A program made the position numbers and the translations under genes. A stretch of DNA of 62,429 nt from JBOFEH01 sp051650265 (GTDB lineage: Bacteria; Bacillota; Clostridia; Lachnospirales; Cellulosilyticaceae): the NCBI GenBank assembly GCA_051650265.1, contig JBOFIR010000231.1:1-62429 (forward strand), read 5' to 3'. Shown piece after piece: positions 14,039 through 21,866 of the stretch (within the stretch, counting starts at the first letter, position 1; each line of letters starts with the position of its first letter). A model generated the notes under the pieces. The model saw nothing but the letters and a program-made list of their open reading frames with translations. It was not told the DNA's origin and did not search any database.

Positions 14039-15373
14039 ATGACAATGAATAAACGGATCACTTACGAAAGAAAGGGCGTTGTAGACCCTGAGAAGTGTTT
14101 TGAAAGTCTTCAGGAAAATCAGGCGTACTGTTTCATGATGGAAAGATCAAGTGAGGCTATTTCGGATAGCTGGATTGGAATAGGGCGTGCAGATTACATT
14201 GAAGGGGGACTTGATATGCAGTCCTATGAGCAGCTCAAGCAGTATCTTGCGTATGATCAGGAGATGGGGCAGGAGGATTTAGGACCTGCGGTGGGGTATG
14301 TGACTTATGAGATGAGCCAGGTGATGGAACCTTCACTGCCATTATCAGGGCAAGGCCAGTATCCTGATATGATGTTTATGCGATGTGAGGCCTATGTTCA
14401 TTATGAAGTGGCGGTAGACAAAGTGCATATTTTGGTGCAAGAAAATGATAAGCACCTTGAAGTGTTGTTAAGAGAAGCACTTTTGGGGCGCTGTCAACCA
14501 AAGGAAGCATGCGCGCGGCCATTAGATTTTGTGGTGAGGCCTGTGAGGTCTGCGAAGTGGTTTGAAAAGCAGGTGCAGCAAGTTAAAAAGTTGATTCACG
14601 AGGGGGATGTCTTTCAAACGGTTATTGCTTATCCACTGACTTTTGAGTTAGAGGCGTCTTTGTTTCCTGTATTCAAGCAACTTAGATGCACCAATCCGTC
14701 ACCCTATATGTACTTCATAAGATATGGTGAATTGGAGATTGTAGGGAGTTCGCCTGAAACACTGGTGAGAACGCAGGGTGATCGGGTTATGACGATGCCT
14801 ATAGCAGGAACAATCCGAAGGGGGGATTCACTAGAGGAAGATTGTGTATTGTGTGAACGACTCAAAAATGATGAAAAAGAAAATGCCGAGCATCGTATGC
14901 TGGTGGATCTTGGACGCAATGACATCGGAAAGATTAGCCGTATTGGAAGTGTCAGGGTGAGCAGCTATCAAGCATTCCAGAAGTTAGCACGTGTCATTCA
15001 TATGACGAGTCAAGTAGAAGGGCGGCTAGAACCTTCACTAAATGGCGTAGACGCCATTGGTGCTGTGTTGCCTGCGGATACGTTATCTGGTGCACCCAAG
15101 ATCCGTGCAATGGGGATTATACAAGAGATTGAGCAAATGCCGAGGGGGATTTATGGTGGGGGAATTGGTTTGATTCATCAAGGCCAAGATGTAGACTTAT
15201 GTATTGGGATTCGGACTTTTGTAAAATGGGGGCATCATGGCAGTATTCAGGCGGGAGCAGGTATTGTGCAAGATTCAGATCCAAGGAGGGAATATGAAGA
15301 AGTGATGCAAAAGCTTAGTGCACTCCTTCGTGTGGTAGAGCAGGTAGGAGGTTCTTATGATTCTTATTGTTGA
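14039..15373 (+). CDS. trpE: Anthranilate synthase component I
   Basis: A 444-residue chorismate-utilising enzyme that makes anthranilate with TrpG. PIAGTIRRG carries Ala, as in anthranilate synthases (PabB has Lys here). Also visible: EGDVFQTVIAYP, SPETLVR, HRMLVDLGRNDIG, LSGAPKIRAM and AGAGIVQDSDP. It is somewhat shorter than E. coli TrpE (about 520), mainly in the N-terminal domain. Where many TrpE proteins have LLES in the tryptophan-binding pocket, this one reads FMMERSSE, putting Arg36 at the usual Ser. Translation overlaps trpG by 17 bases. First gene of the T-box-controlled operon. Confidence 0.93.
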   Translation: MTMNKRITYERKGVVDPEKCFESLQENQAYCFMMERSSEAISDSWIGIGRADYIEGGLDMQSYEQLKQYLAYDQEMGQEDLGPAVGYVTYEMSQVMEPSLPLSGQGQYPDMMFMRCEAYVHYEVAVDKVHILVQENDKHLEVLLREALLGRCQPKEACARPLDFVVRPVRSAKWFEKQVQQVKKLIHEGDVFQTVIAYPLTFELEASLFPVFKQLRCTNPSPYMYFIRYGELEIVGSSPETLVRTQGDRVMTMPIAGTIRRGDSLEEDCVLCERLKNDEKENAEHRMLVDLGRNDIGKISRIGSVRVSSYQAFQKLARVIHMTSQVEGRLEPSLNGVDAIGAVLPADTLSGAPKIRAMGIIQEIEQMPRGIYGGGIGLIHQGQDVDLCIGIRTFVKWGHHGSIQAGAGIVQDSDPRREYEEVMQKLSALLRVVEQVGGSYDSYC

Positions 15374-15935
15374 TAACTATGATAGCTTTACGTATAACTT
15401 ATACCAATATATTGGGGAGATTGTAGGGGGTGAGGCGGAATTACTGGTAGTAAGGAATGACCAGTTAGCGGGCGGTCAGATTGATTGGAATAAAGTGACA
15501 CATATTGTGATCTCTCCAGGGCCTAAAGGTCCTTGGGATGCAGGGGATAGCCTGGCGATTGTAAGACAATTTGGTGGGAAAATCCCTATTCTAGGTGTGT
15601 GCTTAGGGCACCAGGTAATAGGAGCTTGTTTTGGCGGAAAGATCGAGAAGGCAAGGAGACAAATGCATGGCAAGTGCGATACGGTGCAAATCGATGAGGC
15701 ATGTAAACTGTTTAAGGGACTGGGTTTTGCGATAGAGGTCGGTCGGTATCATTCACTCGTGATTAACGATGAACAGTTGCCAGAAGTACTGTGTGTGACG
15801 GCAATAAGCCAAGAGGGAGAGATTATGGGAGTGATGCATAAAGAATACCCTATTTATGGCATACAGTTTCATCCAGAATCCATCCTGACACCATCAGGAA
15901 AGCAAATTCTACGTAACTTTTTGGAGGTGATATAG
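15357..15935 (+). CDS. trpG: Anthranilate synthase glutamine amidotransferase subunit
   Basis: A 192-residue class I glutamine amidotransferase that supplies ammonia to TrpE. The nucleophile Cys82 is in GVCLGHQ, with the catalytic His/Glu pair in FHPESILT near residue 172. The N-terminal VDNYDSFTYN and the MHGK loop are typical of TrpG/PabA. The segment SPGPKGPWDAG has Lys where many relatives have Gly. It could also serve PabB elsewhere. Start ATG lies inside trpE, with GTAGGAGG before it; the stop abuts the trpD GTG directly. Confidence 0.93.
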   Translation: MILIVDNYDSFTYNLYQYIGEIVGGEAELLVVRNDQLAGGQIDWNKVTHIVISPGPKGPWDAGDSLAIVRQFGGKIPILGVCLGHQVIGACFGGKIEKARRQMHGKCDTVQIDEACKLFKGLGFAIEVGRYHSLVINDEQLPEVLCVTAISQEGEIMGVMHKEYPIYGIQFHPESILTPSGKQILRNFLEVI

Positions 15936-16964
15936 GTGAAAGATTATATCAAGAAATTACTAAATCAACAGAACCTAACCAAAGAAGAAGCAGCGCTTGC
16001 GATGGCAGCGATCATGCAGGGTGAGGCGAGTGAGGCGCAGATAGGGAGTTTTATGACGGCTCTATCCATGAAGGGGGAGTGTATAGAAGAGATTACGGGG
16101 TGTGCAGCGATGATGCGTCAAATGGGAGAGCGGCTTTTGCTAGAAGGGGATGTGATCGATCTTGTAGGTACCGGCGGGGATGGGAGTCACACCTTTAATA
16201 TCTCAACCCTAGCGAGTTTGGTTGTGGCAGCGAGTGGTCAGAAGGTTGCAAAGCATGGCAATAGAGGGGTTACAAGTACATGTGGCAGTGCAGATCTGAT
16301 AGAGGATTTGGGCATACCACTTAATCTTTCACCGAGGCATAATCAGGAGATATTTGAGGAGATGGGGATATGCTTTATGTTTGCGCCCCTCTACCATGGT
16401 TGTATGCGTCATGCAGCCAAACCACGAAGGGAACTTGGGGTAAAGAGTATTTTTAATTTGCTAGGGCCTCTTGCAAATCCTGCACAGACAACACATATTT
16501 TGCTAGGTGTTTATGATGAAAAGTGGGTCGTGCCACTTGCGGAGGTGCTTTGTCAACTGGGGACCAAAGGTGCCATGGTTGTTCATGGAAGAGATGGTCT
16601 CGATGAAGTCAGTATGACAGGAGAAACGGTGGTCTGTGAAGTAAGACAAGGACAAATAGCAACGTATGTGTTGACACCAGAGCAATTTGGATTAACACGT
16701 TGTAGACTTTCTGAGCTGAGTGGGGGGGATAGGAGCCATCATCTTGATATTGCAAAAGCAGTCATTAGTGGAAGTGGAACAAGTGCTCAGATGGATGCAG
16801 TTGTGCTCAATGCAGCCTGTGCACTTTATGTAGCCAATCAAGTGGAGAGTATCACAGAGGGCGTGCAAAGAGCGAAGACGGTTTTGGCATCTGGAGTCGT
16901 CTTAAGCTATGTAGAAAAACTGATAGCAGTAAGTAAGGCAAAGGAGGCGCCGCATGTATCTTAA
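15936..16964 (+). CDS. trpD: Anthranilate phosphoribosyltransferase
   Basis: A 342-residue enzyme that transfers phosphoribose from PRPP to anthranilate. PRPP-binding GTGGDGSHTFNIST (around residue 80), KHGNRGVTSTCGSAD and the anthranilate-side Arg in MRHAAKPRRELG are intact. Length is normal. The start is GTG, directly after the trpG stop, with GGAGGTG upstream. The last 11 bases overlap trpC. No sign of damage, in contrast with trpF. Confidence 0.95.
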   Translation: MKDYIKKLLNQQNLTKEEAALAMAAIMQGEASEAQIGSFMTALSMKGECIEEITGCAAMMRQMGERLLLEGDVIDLVGTGGDGSHTFNISTLASLVVAASGQKVAKHGNRGVTSTCGSADLIEDLGIPLNLSPRHNQEIFEEMGICFMFAPLYHGCMRHAAKPRRELGVKSIFNLLGPLANPAQTTHILLGVYDEKWVVPLAEVLCQLGTKGAMVVHGRDGLDEVSMTGETVVCEVRQGQIATYVLTPEQFGLTRCRLSELSGGDRSHHLDIAKAVISGSGTSAQMDAVVLNAACALYVANQVESITEGVQRAKTVLASGVVLSYVEKLIAVSKAKEAPHVS

Positions 16965-17751
16965 TCAAATCGTTAAGCAACGTCAGCGGCGTATACAACA
17001 GGAAAAGGCAAACTGTTCACTTGATCAGATTAAAAAGCAGGCGAGACAGGTCACACGTGAGGGAAGGAGTCTTAAAACGACTTTAGAACAAAAAGGGGTA
17101 GGCATTATTGCGGAGATTAAGCGGGCATCCCCATCACTTGGTGTAATCTGTGAAGTGGAAAAAATCGAAAGACATGTCCAAAGTTATGAAGAGGGGGGAG
17201 CTTGTGCAATTTCAGTACTGACCGAATTAGATTATTTCCTGGGACAATATGAGGATTTGGAAAAGGTAAGAGGATGTACAGATCTGCCGCTTCTCAATAA
17301 AGATTTTATCATAGATGAATGGCAAATTTATAAGGCGAAATGTATAGGTGCAGATATCATTTTACTTATTGTAGCGATTCTGACAGAGAAGCAGTTACAA
17401 GAATATAGGCAGTTGGCGAGTCTACTTGGACTTGAAGTGTTGATAGAAGTACATGATGAAAAGGAGCTTAGACGAGCCCTGAAGGTTGGGCCAGATTTGC
17501 TGGGGATCAATAATAGAAATCTTAAGACATTTGAAGTGTCTCTTGCGCAGACGCTTGAACTGATGCCACACATAGCAGATACGACGTGCGTGATTTCAGA
17601 AAGCGGGATCAAGACAAGTGAAGATATCAAAGCACTTCACGCAAAAGGTGTGAAAGGTTTTTTGATTGGAGAGACACTGATGGGGGCCGCACGGCCAGAT
17701 CAAAAAATTAAAGAGCTTCTAGGAGGCGTGTCAGACGATGTGCCAAATTAA
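16954..17751 (+). CDS. trpC: Indole-3-glycerol phosphate synthase
   Basis: A 265-residue TIM-barrel enzyme that closes the indole ring of CdRP. Catalytic Glu and Lys segments are visible: AEIKRASPSLG (Glu/Lys near residues 54-57), LLNKDFIIDEWQ (catalytic Lys), LLIVAIL, LGINNRNL and SESGI with the phosphate-binding LIGETLM. Full length and intact. It overlaps trpD by 11 bases and trpF by 14, so expression is coupled. Its substrate must come from PRA isomerase, which the next gene no longer seems able to supply. Confidence 0.95.
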   Translation: MYLNQIVKQRQRRIQQEKANCSLDQIKKQARQVTREGRSLKTTLEQKGVGIIAEIKRASPSLGVICEVEKIERHVQSYEEGGACAISVLTELDYFLGQYEDLEKVRGCTDLPLLNKDFIIDEWQIYKAKCIGADIILLIVAILTEKQLQEYRQLASLLGLEVLIEVHDEKELRRALKVGPDLLGINNRNLKTFEVSLAQTLELMPHIADTTCVISESGIKTSEDIKALHAKGVKGFLIGETLMGAARPDQKIKELLGGVSDDVPN

Positions 17752-18091
17752 GATATGTGGGATCACGCGGCAAGAAGAAATAGGAATGATGAATGTGCTT
17801 AAACCAGACTATATTGGATTTGTATTTGCACCGAGTAGAAGAGTGATCACCCCAAGCGTGGCTAAGGTATTGAGAAAAGCGCTAGCGCCTGGGATTAAGG
17901 TTGTAGGTGTTTTTGTAGCTGGGGGGATTACGCCGGAGAATGTTCATTTGGTGATGGCATATAGCCCATATGGGATTGATGTGAGCTCTGGCGTAGAACG
18001 GGATGGAAAGAAAGATTATTTAAAAGTCAAGCAGTTGATAGAGAAGGTGAGGGCGCAAGAATGTCCGTCATATAAGGAGGGGGTAAAGTGA
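17738..18091 (+). CDS. trpF: Internally deleted phosphoribosylanthranilate isomerase
   Basis: Only 117 residues against about 200 for the family. Residues 1-60 align with the start of TrpF (KICGIT with catalytic Cys7, IGFVFAPSRR, VVGVFV). Residues 61-117 align with the end (AGGITPENV, then YGIDVSSGVE). The join lies at 17917/17918 and is in frame, with no stop. About 90 residues are missing, including the catalytic Asp that follows strand 5 (Asp126 in Thermotoga). Start, RBS (AGGAGGCG) and overlaps with trpC and trpA are retained. Classical isomerase activity is unlikely. It may be a decaying gene, or a shortened barrel kept for another reason. Confidence 0.9.
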   Translation: MCQIKICGITRQEEIGMMNVLKPDYIGFVFAPSRRVITPSVAKVLRKALAPGIKVVGVFVAGGITPENVHLVMAYSPYGIDVSSGVERDGKKDYLKVKQLIEKVRAQECPSYKEGVK

Positions 18092-18882
18092 TGAATCGCA
18101 TGAATCAGATGTGGGCGAGCAAGCGAATGAATGGGGAAAAATGTTTTATTCCCTTTGTGATGGGCGGCGTTCCTAGTATCGAAGTGAGTAGGCTGTATAT
18201 TCAAACGTGTATAGAGAAAGGCTGTGGACTCATTGAAATAGGCGTACCCTGCTCAGACCCTATCGCAGATGGAAAAATGATTGCGCAGGTGCATGCGGAG
18301 GGTATTGCAGCAGGAATAACTGTGCATGCGGTATTCGATTTGGTGAGGTCATTGAGGCAGGACTATAAAGAAGTTCCTATTGCGTTAATGCTTTATAGCA
18401 GTATGATCCATGATATGGGAATAGATTCATTTTTTGAGGCATGTGGGCACATCGGGATAGATGGTGTCATTGTACCCGATATGACTTTGGCAGAATGTAA
18501 AGTGTTTGAAGGCTATGCAGAGGCGCACAATGTCTATATGATTCGATTGATTGCCTCTAGGTCCCGGCATCGTATAGCGGATAGTGTAGAGGGGGCCAAA
18601 GGGTTTCTATATTGTGTCTCATCGCTAGGGGTCACAGGTATGCGTGAGTCATTTGGTGAAGAGGTAGAGCATTTCTTAGAAGAGGTGAGAGCGCAGACTG
18701 AGCTACCACTTGCCGTGGGCTTTGGCATCGCCAAGCCTTGTCATGTCACACAACTTATACCTTATGTCGATGCGGTTATTGTTGGGAGTGCTATTGCCCA
18801 TGCCATCAATAAGAAAAGAGGCGGGGATGAAGAGGCACTGACAGACTTTTTGGAGGAGATGATACAAACATTAAAAAAATAA
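18091..18882 (+). CDS. trpA: Tryptophan synthase alpha chain
   Basis: About 264 residues. It cleaves indole-3-glycerol phosphate to indole. Catalytic Glu49 and Asp60 are present at the same numbers as in E. coli (IEIGVPCSDPIADG), with Asp56 of loop 2 and the phosphate-binding GVTG, GFGI and VGSAI. Two deviations: GVP in place of the usual GDP (Val27 for Asp27), and DMTLAE in place of the DVPVEE-type loop. ATG at 18091 overlaps the trpF stop; an in-frame GTG at 18088 is possible. trpB, which normally precedes trpA, is missing here. Confidence 0.92.
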   Translation: MNRMNQMWASKRMNGEKCFIPFVMGGVPSIEVSRLYIQTCIEKGCGLIEIGVPCSDPIADGKMIAQVHAEGIAAGITVHAVFDLVRSLRQDYKEVPIALMLYSSMIHDMGIDSFFEACGHIGIDGVIVPDMTLAECKVFEGYAEAHNVYMIRLIASRSRHRIADSVEGAKGFLYCVSSLGVTGMRESFGEEVEHFLEEVRAQTELPLAVGFGIAKPCHVTQLIPYVDAVIVGSAIAHAINKKRGGDEEALTDFLEEMIQTLKK

Positions 18883-18895
18883 ATTTAAAAAAAGT

Positions 18896-18924
18896 TTGCT
18901 TTTTGTATTTTCTTAGAGTATAAT
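18896..18924 (+). promoter_or_regulatory. Promoter upstream of the DAACS symporter
   Basis: TTGCTT (18896-18901), 17-base spacer, TATAAT (18919-18924), 56 bases before the start codon. No strong terminator separates trpA from it, so some read-through is possible. Confidence 0.75.
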
Positions 18925-18980
18925 ACAAACAACAAGACATTGTATACAATTATACTAGAATACTGACAGGAGGCAACAAC

Positions 18981-20186
18981 ATGAAAAAACAAATGAATTT
19001 ATCGACCAAGATTTTTGTGGGATTAATCTTAGGGATTGCGCTGGGGTTAGGGATCCAGATGCTTGAGCTTAATACCTTATTAACATATGTTGTACAACCG
19101 ATCGGAACAGTTTTCCTAAATCTCATGAAGATGGTTATTCTACCACTTATTCTTTGTACACTGATTGCAAGTATTACAAATGTGGGGGATATGCAAAAGC
19201 TAGGTTTTTTAGGGAAAAGTACAGTACTTTATTACTTAGGAACAACATTGATCGCAGCATTCATTGGGATGACGATGGCATTAATCTTTAAGCCAGGCGC
19301 AGGCGTTGCGTTGACAGCAACAGGCTTTGTACCACCAGCAGAAACAGATCTACTCGGATTATTAGTAGACATTGTACCAACGAACCCATTCAAATCGTTA
19401 GTTGAGGGGAATACACTTCAAATCATTGTGTTTGGTGCATTTATTGGGATTGCAGTAAATAGTATTGGGGAAAAAGTAGAAAATGTAAAAGATTTCTTTG
19501 CATCTTTTGCAGATGTGATGTACAAAATTGTAGAAGTCATCATGGTGGTCACACCAATTGCAGTATGTGCATTAATTGCTGACCTTGTAGCAACAAATGG
19601 ATGGGATGTACTTGTATCTTTATTCAAACTCATTGTTGTGATTGTAGGTGCAAGCCTTATTCAATGTCTATTTGTATATGGTGGTAGTGTGAAGTTCTTA
19701 GGGAAGATCAATCCAGTACACTTCTTTAAGATGATTTTACCAGCACAAATGCTTTCTTTCTCGACAGCAAGTAGTGCGGCAACACTTCCTGTGTCAATGA
19801 AGTGTGCACAAGAAGGTCTAGGGGTTTCAAAAACAGTAGCAAACTTTGTTCTTAACTTAGGGTCAACAATCAATATGGATGGTGGTGCCATTTATCAAGC
19901 AGGTTGTGCAGTGTTCGTAGCACAAGTTTATGGTATTGATTTAAGTGTGACACAACTGATTATTATATTAGTGACAGCGTCTCTTGCATCAATCGGTGCA
20001 GCAGCAATTCCGGGAACAGTAATCGTTATGATGACGATGGTACTTTCTTCAATTGGATTACCACTTGAAGCGATTGCATTGATTGCGGGTGTAGACCGTA
20101 TCCTTGATATGGTAACAACATCAGTAAATGTCACTGGAGATATTGCGGCATGTGCGTTTGTTGCCCAACGTGAGAAACAAAAGTAA
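18981..20186 (+). CDS. DAACS-family sodium:amino-acid symporter, probably neutral substrate
   Basis: A 401-residue transporter with eight membrane segments and two hairpin loops of the GltPh fold. Family marks: STASSAATLP (hairpin 1), NMDGGA (helix 7), AAIPGT (hairpin 2) and DRILDMVTTSVNVTGD (helix 8). The sodium-site Asn and Asp residues are kept. The residue that binds the acidic side chain in GltPh (Arg397) is Thr379 here, Thr314 is Gly and Arg276 is Ala. By analogy with ASCT1, which has Thr at the Arg397 position, the substrate is probably neutral (Ser, Thr, Ala or similar). It has its own promoter and terminator. Confidence 0.88.
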   Translation: MKKQMNLSTKIFVGLILGIALGLGIQMLELNTLLTYVVQPIGTVFLNLMKMVILPLILCTLIASITNVGDMQKLGFLGKSTVLYYLGTTLIAAFIGMTMALIFKPGAGVALTATGFVPPAETDLLGLLVDIVPTNPFKSLVEGNTLQIIVFGAFIGIAVNSIGEKVENVKDFFASFADVMYKIVEVIMVVTPIAVCALIADLVATNGWDVLVSLFKLIVVIVGASLIQCLFVYGGSVKFLGKINPVHFFKMILPAQMLSFSTASSAATLPVSMKCAQEGLGVSKTVANFVLNLGSTINMDGGAIYQAGCAVFVAQVYGIDLSVTQLIIILVTASLASIGAAAIPGTVIVMMTMVLSSIGLPLEAIALIAGVDRILDMVTTSVNVTGDIAACAFVAQREKQK

Positions 20187-20240
20187 GTAAGTGTAGTGTT
20201 CAAAAAGTTCATGAGTTCATGAGTTAATGTGTGGAGGAGG

Positions 20241-20264
20241 GGCAGCTTAAGGCTGCCTTTTTTT
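20241..20264 (+). terminator. Intrinsic terminator
   Basis: GGCAGC / GCTGCC stem (with extra inner pairing through CTTAAG) and seven T. Just before it (20206-20229) is a small direct repeat of AGTTCATG, AGTTCATG, AGTTAATG. Confidence 0.9.
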
Positions 20265-20295
20265 GTTGCCTATATAAAAAGTTAAGATAATACAT

Positions 20296-20323
20296 TTGAA
20301 GATGACAACGTTGACGCTATAAT
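20296..20323 (+). promoter_or_regulatory. Promoter of the MATE gene
   Basis: TTGAAG (20296-20301), 16-base spacer, TATAAT (20318-20323). A start near 20330 makes the TTG at 20339 nearly leaderless and supports ATG 20363 as the translation start. Confidence 0.7.
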
Positions 20324-20362
20324 AAGGAAGAGATTAAATTGAGTAAGGGAAGAAGGACTTAT

Positions 20363-21736
20363 ATGATAGCAAGGTTATATGATCGTACGCAGGTGAGTCC
20401 AGAGAGGAGATTGTTTAGTAATAAGGATTTGAAGCTTTTACTGATACCACTTATTATAGAACAACTCCTAAATTCGCTGATGGGTATGGCAGATACAATG
20501 ATGGTGAGTAATGTGGGAGGGGCGGCGATTTCGGCAGTTTCTTTAGTCGATTCAATCAATGTGCTTGTGATTCAAGTTTTTTCAGCTATGGCAGTAGGTG
20601 CAACGATTGTTTGTTCACAATATCTTGGGCGTGGTGATGAAAAAAAGTGTAATGAGGCGGCAAGACAGATTTTTATTGCGATCTTGACCATAGCAGTTGT
20701 ACTGATGGGTGGGGTACTGTTGTGGCGAGAACCTTTGCTAAGGCTCGTATTTGGTAAGGTCGATGAAGCGGTGATGAACAATGCACAAATCTACTTTTTA
20801 ATCACAGCGCTCTCCTATCCATTTCTCGCGCTGTTTAATGTAGGTGCGGCTTTTTACCGTGCAGGAGGAAACTCCAAATTTCCTATGAAAGTTTCGATTT
20901 ATGCAAATGGGCTCAACATTATAGGAAATCTCATTCTTATTTTTGGATTTGGAATGGGCGTTATGGGAGCAGCATTAGCCACACTGTGTTCACGAATTTT
21001 TTGTACATGTGTGATTTTTTATTTTTTACATAAACCTACGCAGCCTATTGTACTTGATCATTACTTGAGTATAAGGCCTGATTTTAAGATGATAGCAATG
21101 GTGCTCGCGGTGGGTATTCCTACAGGTATTGAAAATGGTATGTTTCAATTTGGGAAACTTGCCATTCAATCCACAGTTTCAGAGATGGGAACAGGCGCTA
21201 TAGCGGCGCAGGTCATGACCAACACTTTAGAGGCATTGAATGGAATGCCTGCCATGGGGATCGGAATAGGTCTTATGACTGTAGTAGGTCAATGTATAGG
21301 TGCGGGGAGAAAGGAAGAGGCCAAGTATTATATTCTGAAACTTACAGCTTATGCAGAGGTTGTTATTATTGCATCATGTATCATCGTATTTTTACTGACG
21401 AAGCCTATAACACAATTAGCTGGGCTAGAGGTAGAAAGTGCGAAAATGTGTTTTGAGATGATGGTCGCAATTACTTTAGTTAAGCCAATCAGTTGGTGTC
21501 TCTCATTCATACCTGCTTACGGGATGCGTGCAGCAGGTGATGTGAGGTTTTCCATGACTGTCTCAACACTCACCATGTGGTGTTGTCGTGTAGCACTCTG
21601 TATTTATTTGTGTAAAGTATGGGGATTTGGTCCAATTGCGGTATGGATCGGTATGTTTGTAGACTGGACTGTGCGCGCAATCATCTTTACAGTGAGGTTT
21701 TTGAGTGGCAAGTGGTGTGAAAAAGGTTTGGTTTAG
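20363..21736 (+). CDS. MATE-family multidrug/cation efflux protein
   Basis: A 457-residue membrane protein with twelve predicted helices in two halves, as in DinF/NorM-type exporters that use Na+ or H+ gradients. Segments such as GMADTMMVSNVGGAAISAVS, FYRAGGNSKFPM and the mirrored AYGMRAAGDVRFSM are characteristic. ATG at 20363 with AGAAGGA is chosen; an in-frame TTG start eight codons upstream is possible. Substrate cannot be read from sequence. Flanked by its own promoter and terminator. Confidence 0.92.
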   Translation: MIARLYDRTQVSPERRLFSNKDLKLLLIPLIIEQLLNSLMGMADTMMVSNVGGAAISAVSLVDSINVLVIQVFSAMAVGATIVCSQYLGRGDEKKCNEAARQIFIAILTIAVVLMGGVLLWREPLLRLVFGKVDEAVMNNAQIYFLITALSYPFLALFNVGAAFYRAGGNSKFPMKVSIYANGLNIIGNLILIFGFGMGVMGAALATLCSRIFCTCVIFYFLHKPTQPIVLDHYLSIRPDFKMIAMVLAVGIPTGIENGMFQFGKLAIQSTVSEMGTGAIAAQVMTNTLEALNGMPAMGIGIGLMTVVGQCIGAGRKEEAKYYILKLTAYAEVVIIASCIIVFLLTKPITQLAGLEVESAKMCFEMMVAITLVKPISWCLSFIPAYGMRAAGDVRFSMTVSTLTMWCCRVALCIYLCKVWGFGPIAVWIGMFVDWTVRAIIFTVRFLSGKWCEKGLV

Positions 21737-21740
21737 AGGG

Positions 21741-21779
21741 ATACTCCGTGTATGATATGACAACACGGAGTATTTTATT
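21741..21779 (+). terminator. Intrinsic terminator
   Basis: ATACTCCGTGT / ACACGGAGTAT, 11-bp perfect stem, then TTTATTT. Begins five bases after the MATE stop. Confidence 0.88.
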
Positions 21780-21803
21780 TGCAATAAAGTCATAAAATAG
21801 ATA

Positions 21804-21832
21804 TTGAAATAATATTAATAAAAATGTATAAT
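21804..21832 (+). promoter_or_regulatory. Promoter of argF
   Basis: TTGAAA (21804-21809), 17-base spacer, TATAAT (21827-21832). The surrounding region is very AT-rich; no clear ARG box dyad is visible. Confidence 0.78.
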
Positions 21833-21866
21833 TATAAAAAATATAAATCAAAGGAGATGAAAGAAA

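Noticed and set aside
14039..15935. trpE-trpG as a pabB-pabA pair
   Set aside because: PIAGT has Ala as in anthranilate synthases, and trpD, trpC, trpF, trpA follow under a Trp-type T-box.
17738..18091. Frameshift as the cause of the short trpF
   Set aside because: Both homologous parts are in one frame, and the missing middle is not present in another frame; the total length is too short by about 270 bases.
20206..20229. Three copies of an AGTTcATG octamer as a possible repeat array
   Set aside because: Only three short, imperfect copies before a terminator; no spacer structure as in a CRISPR.
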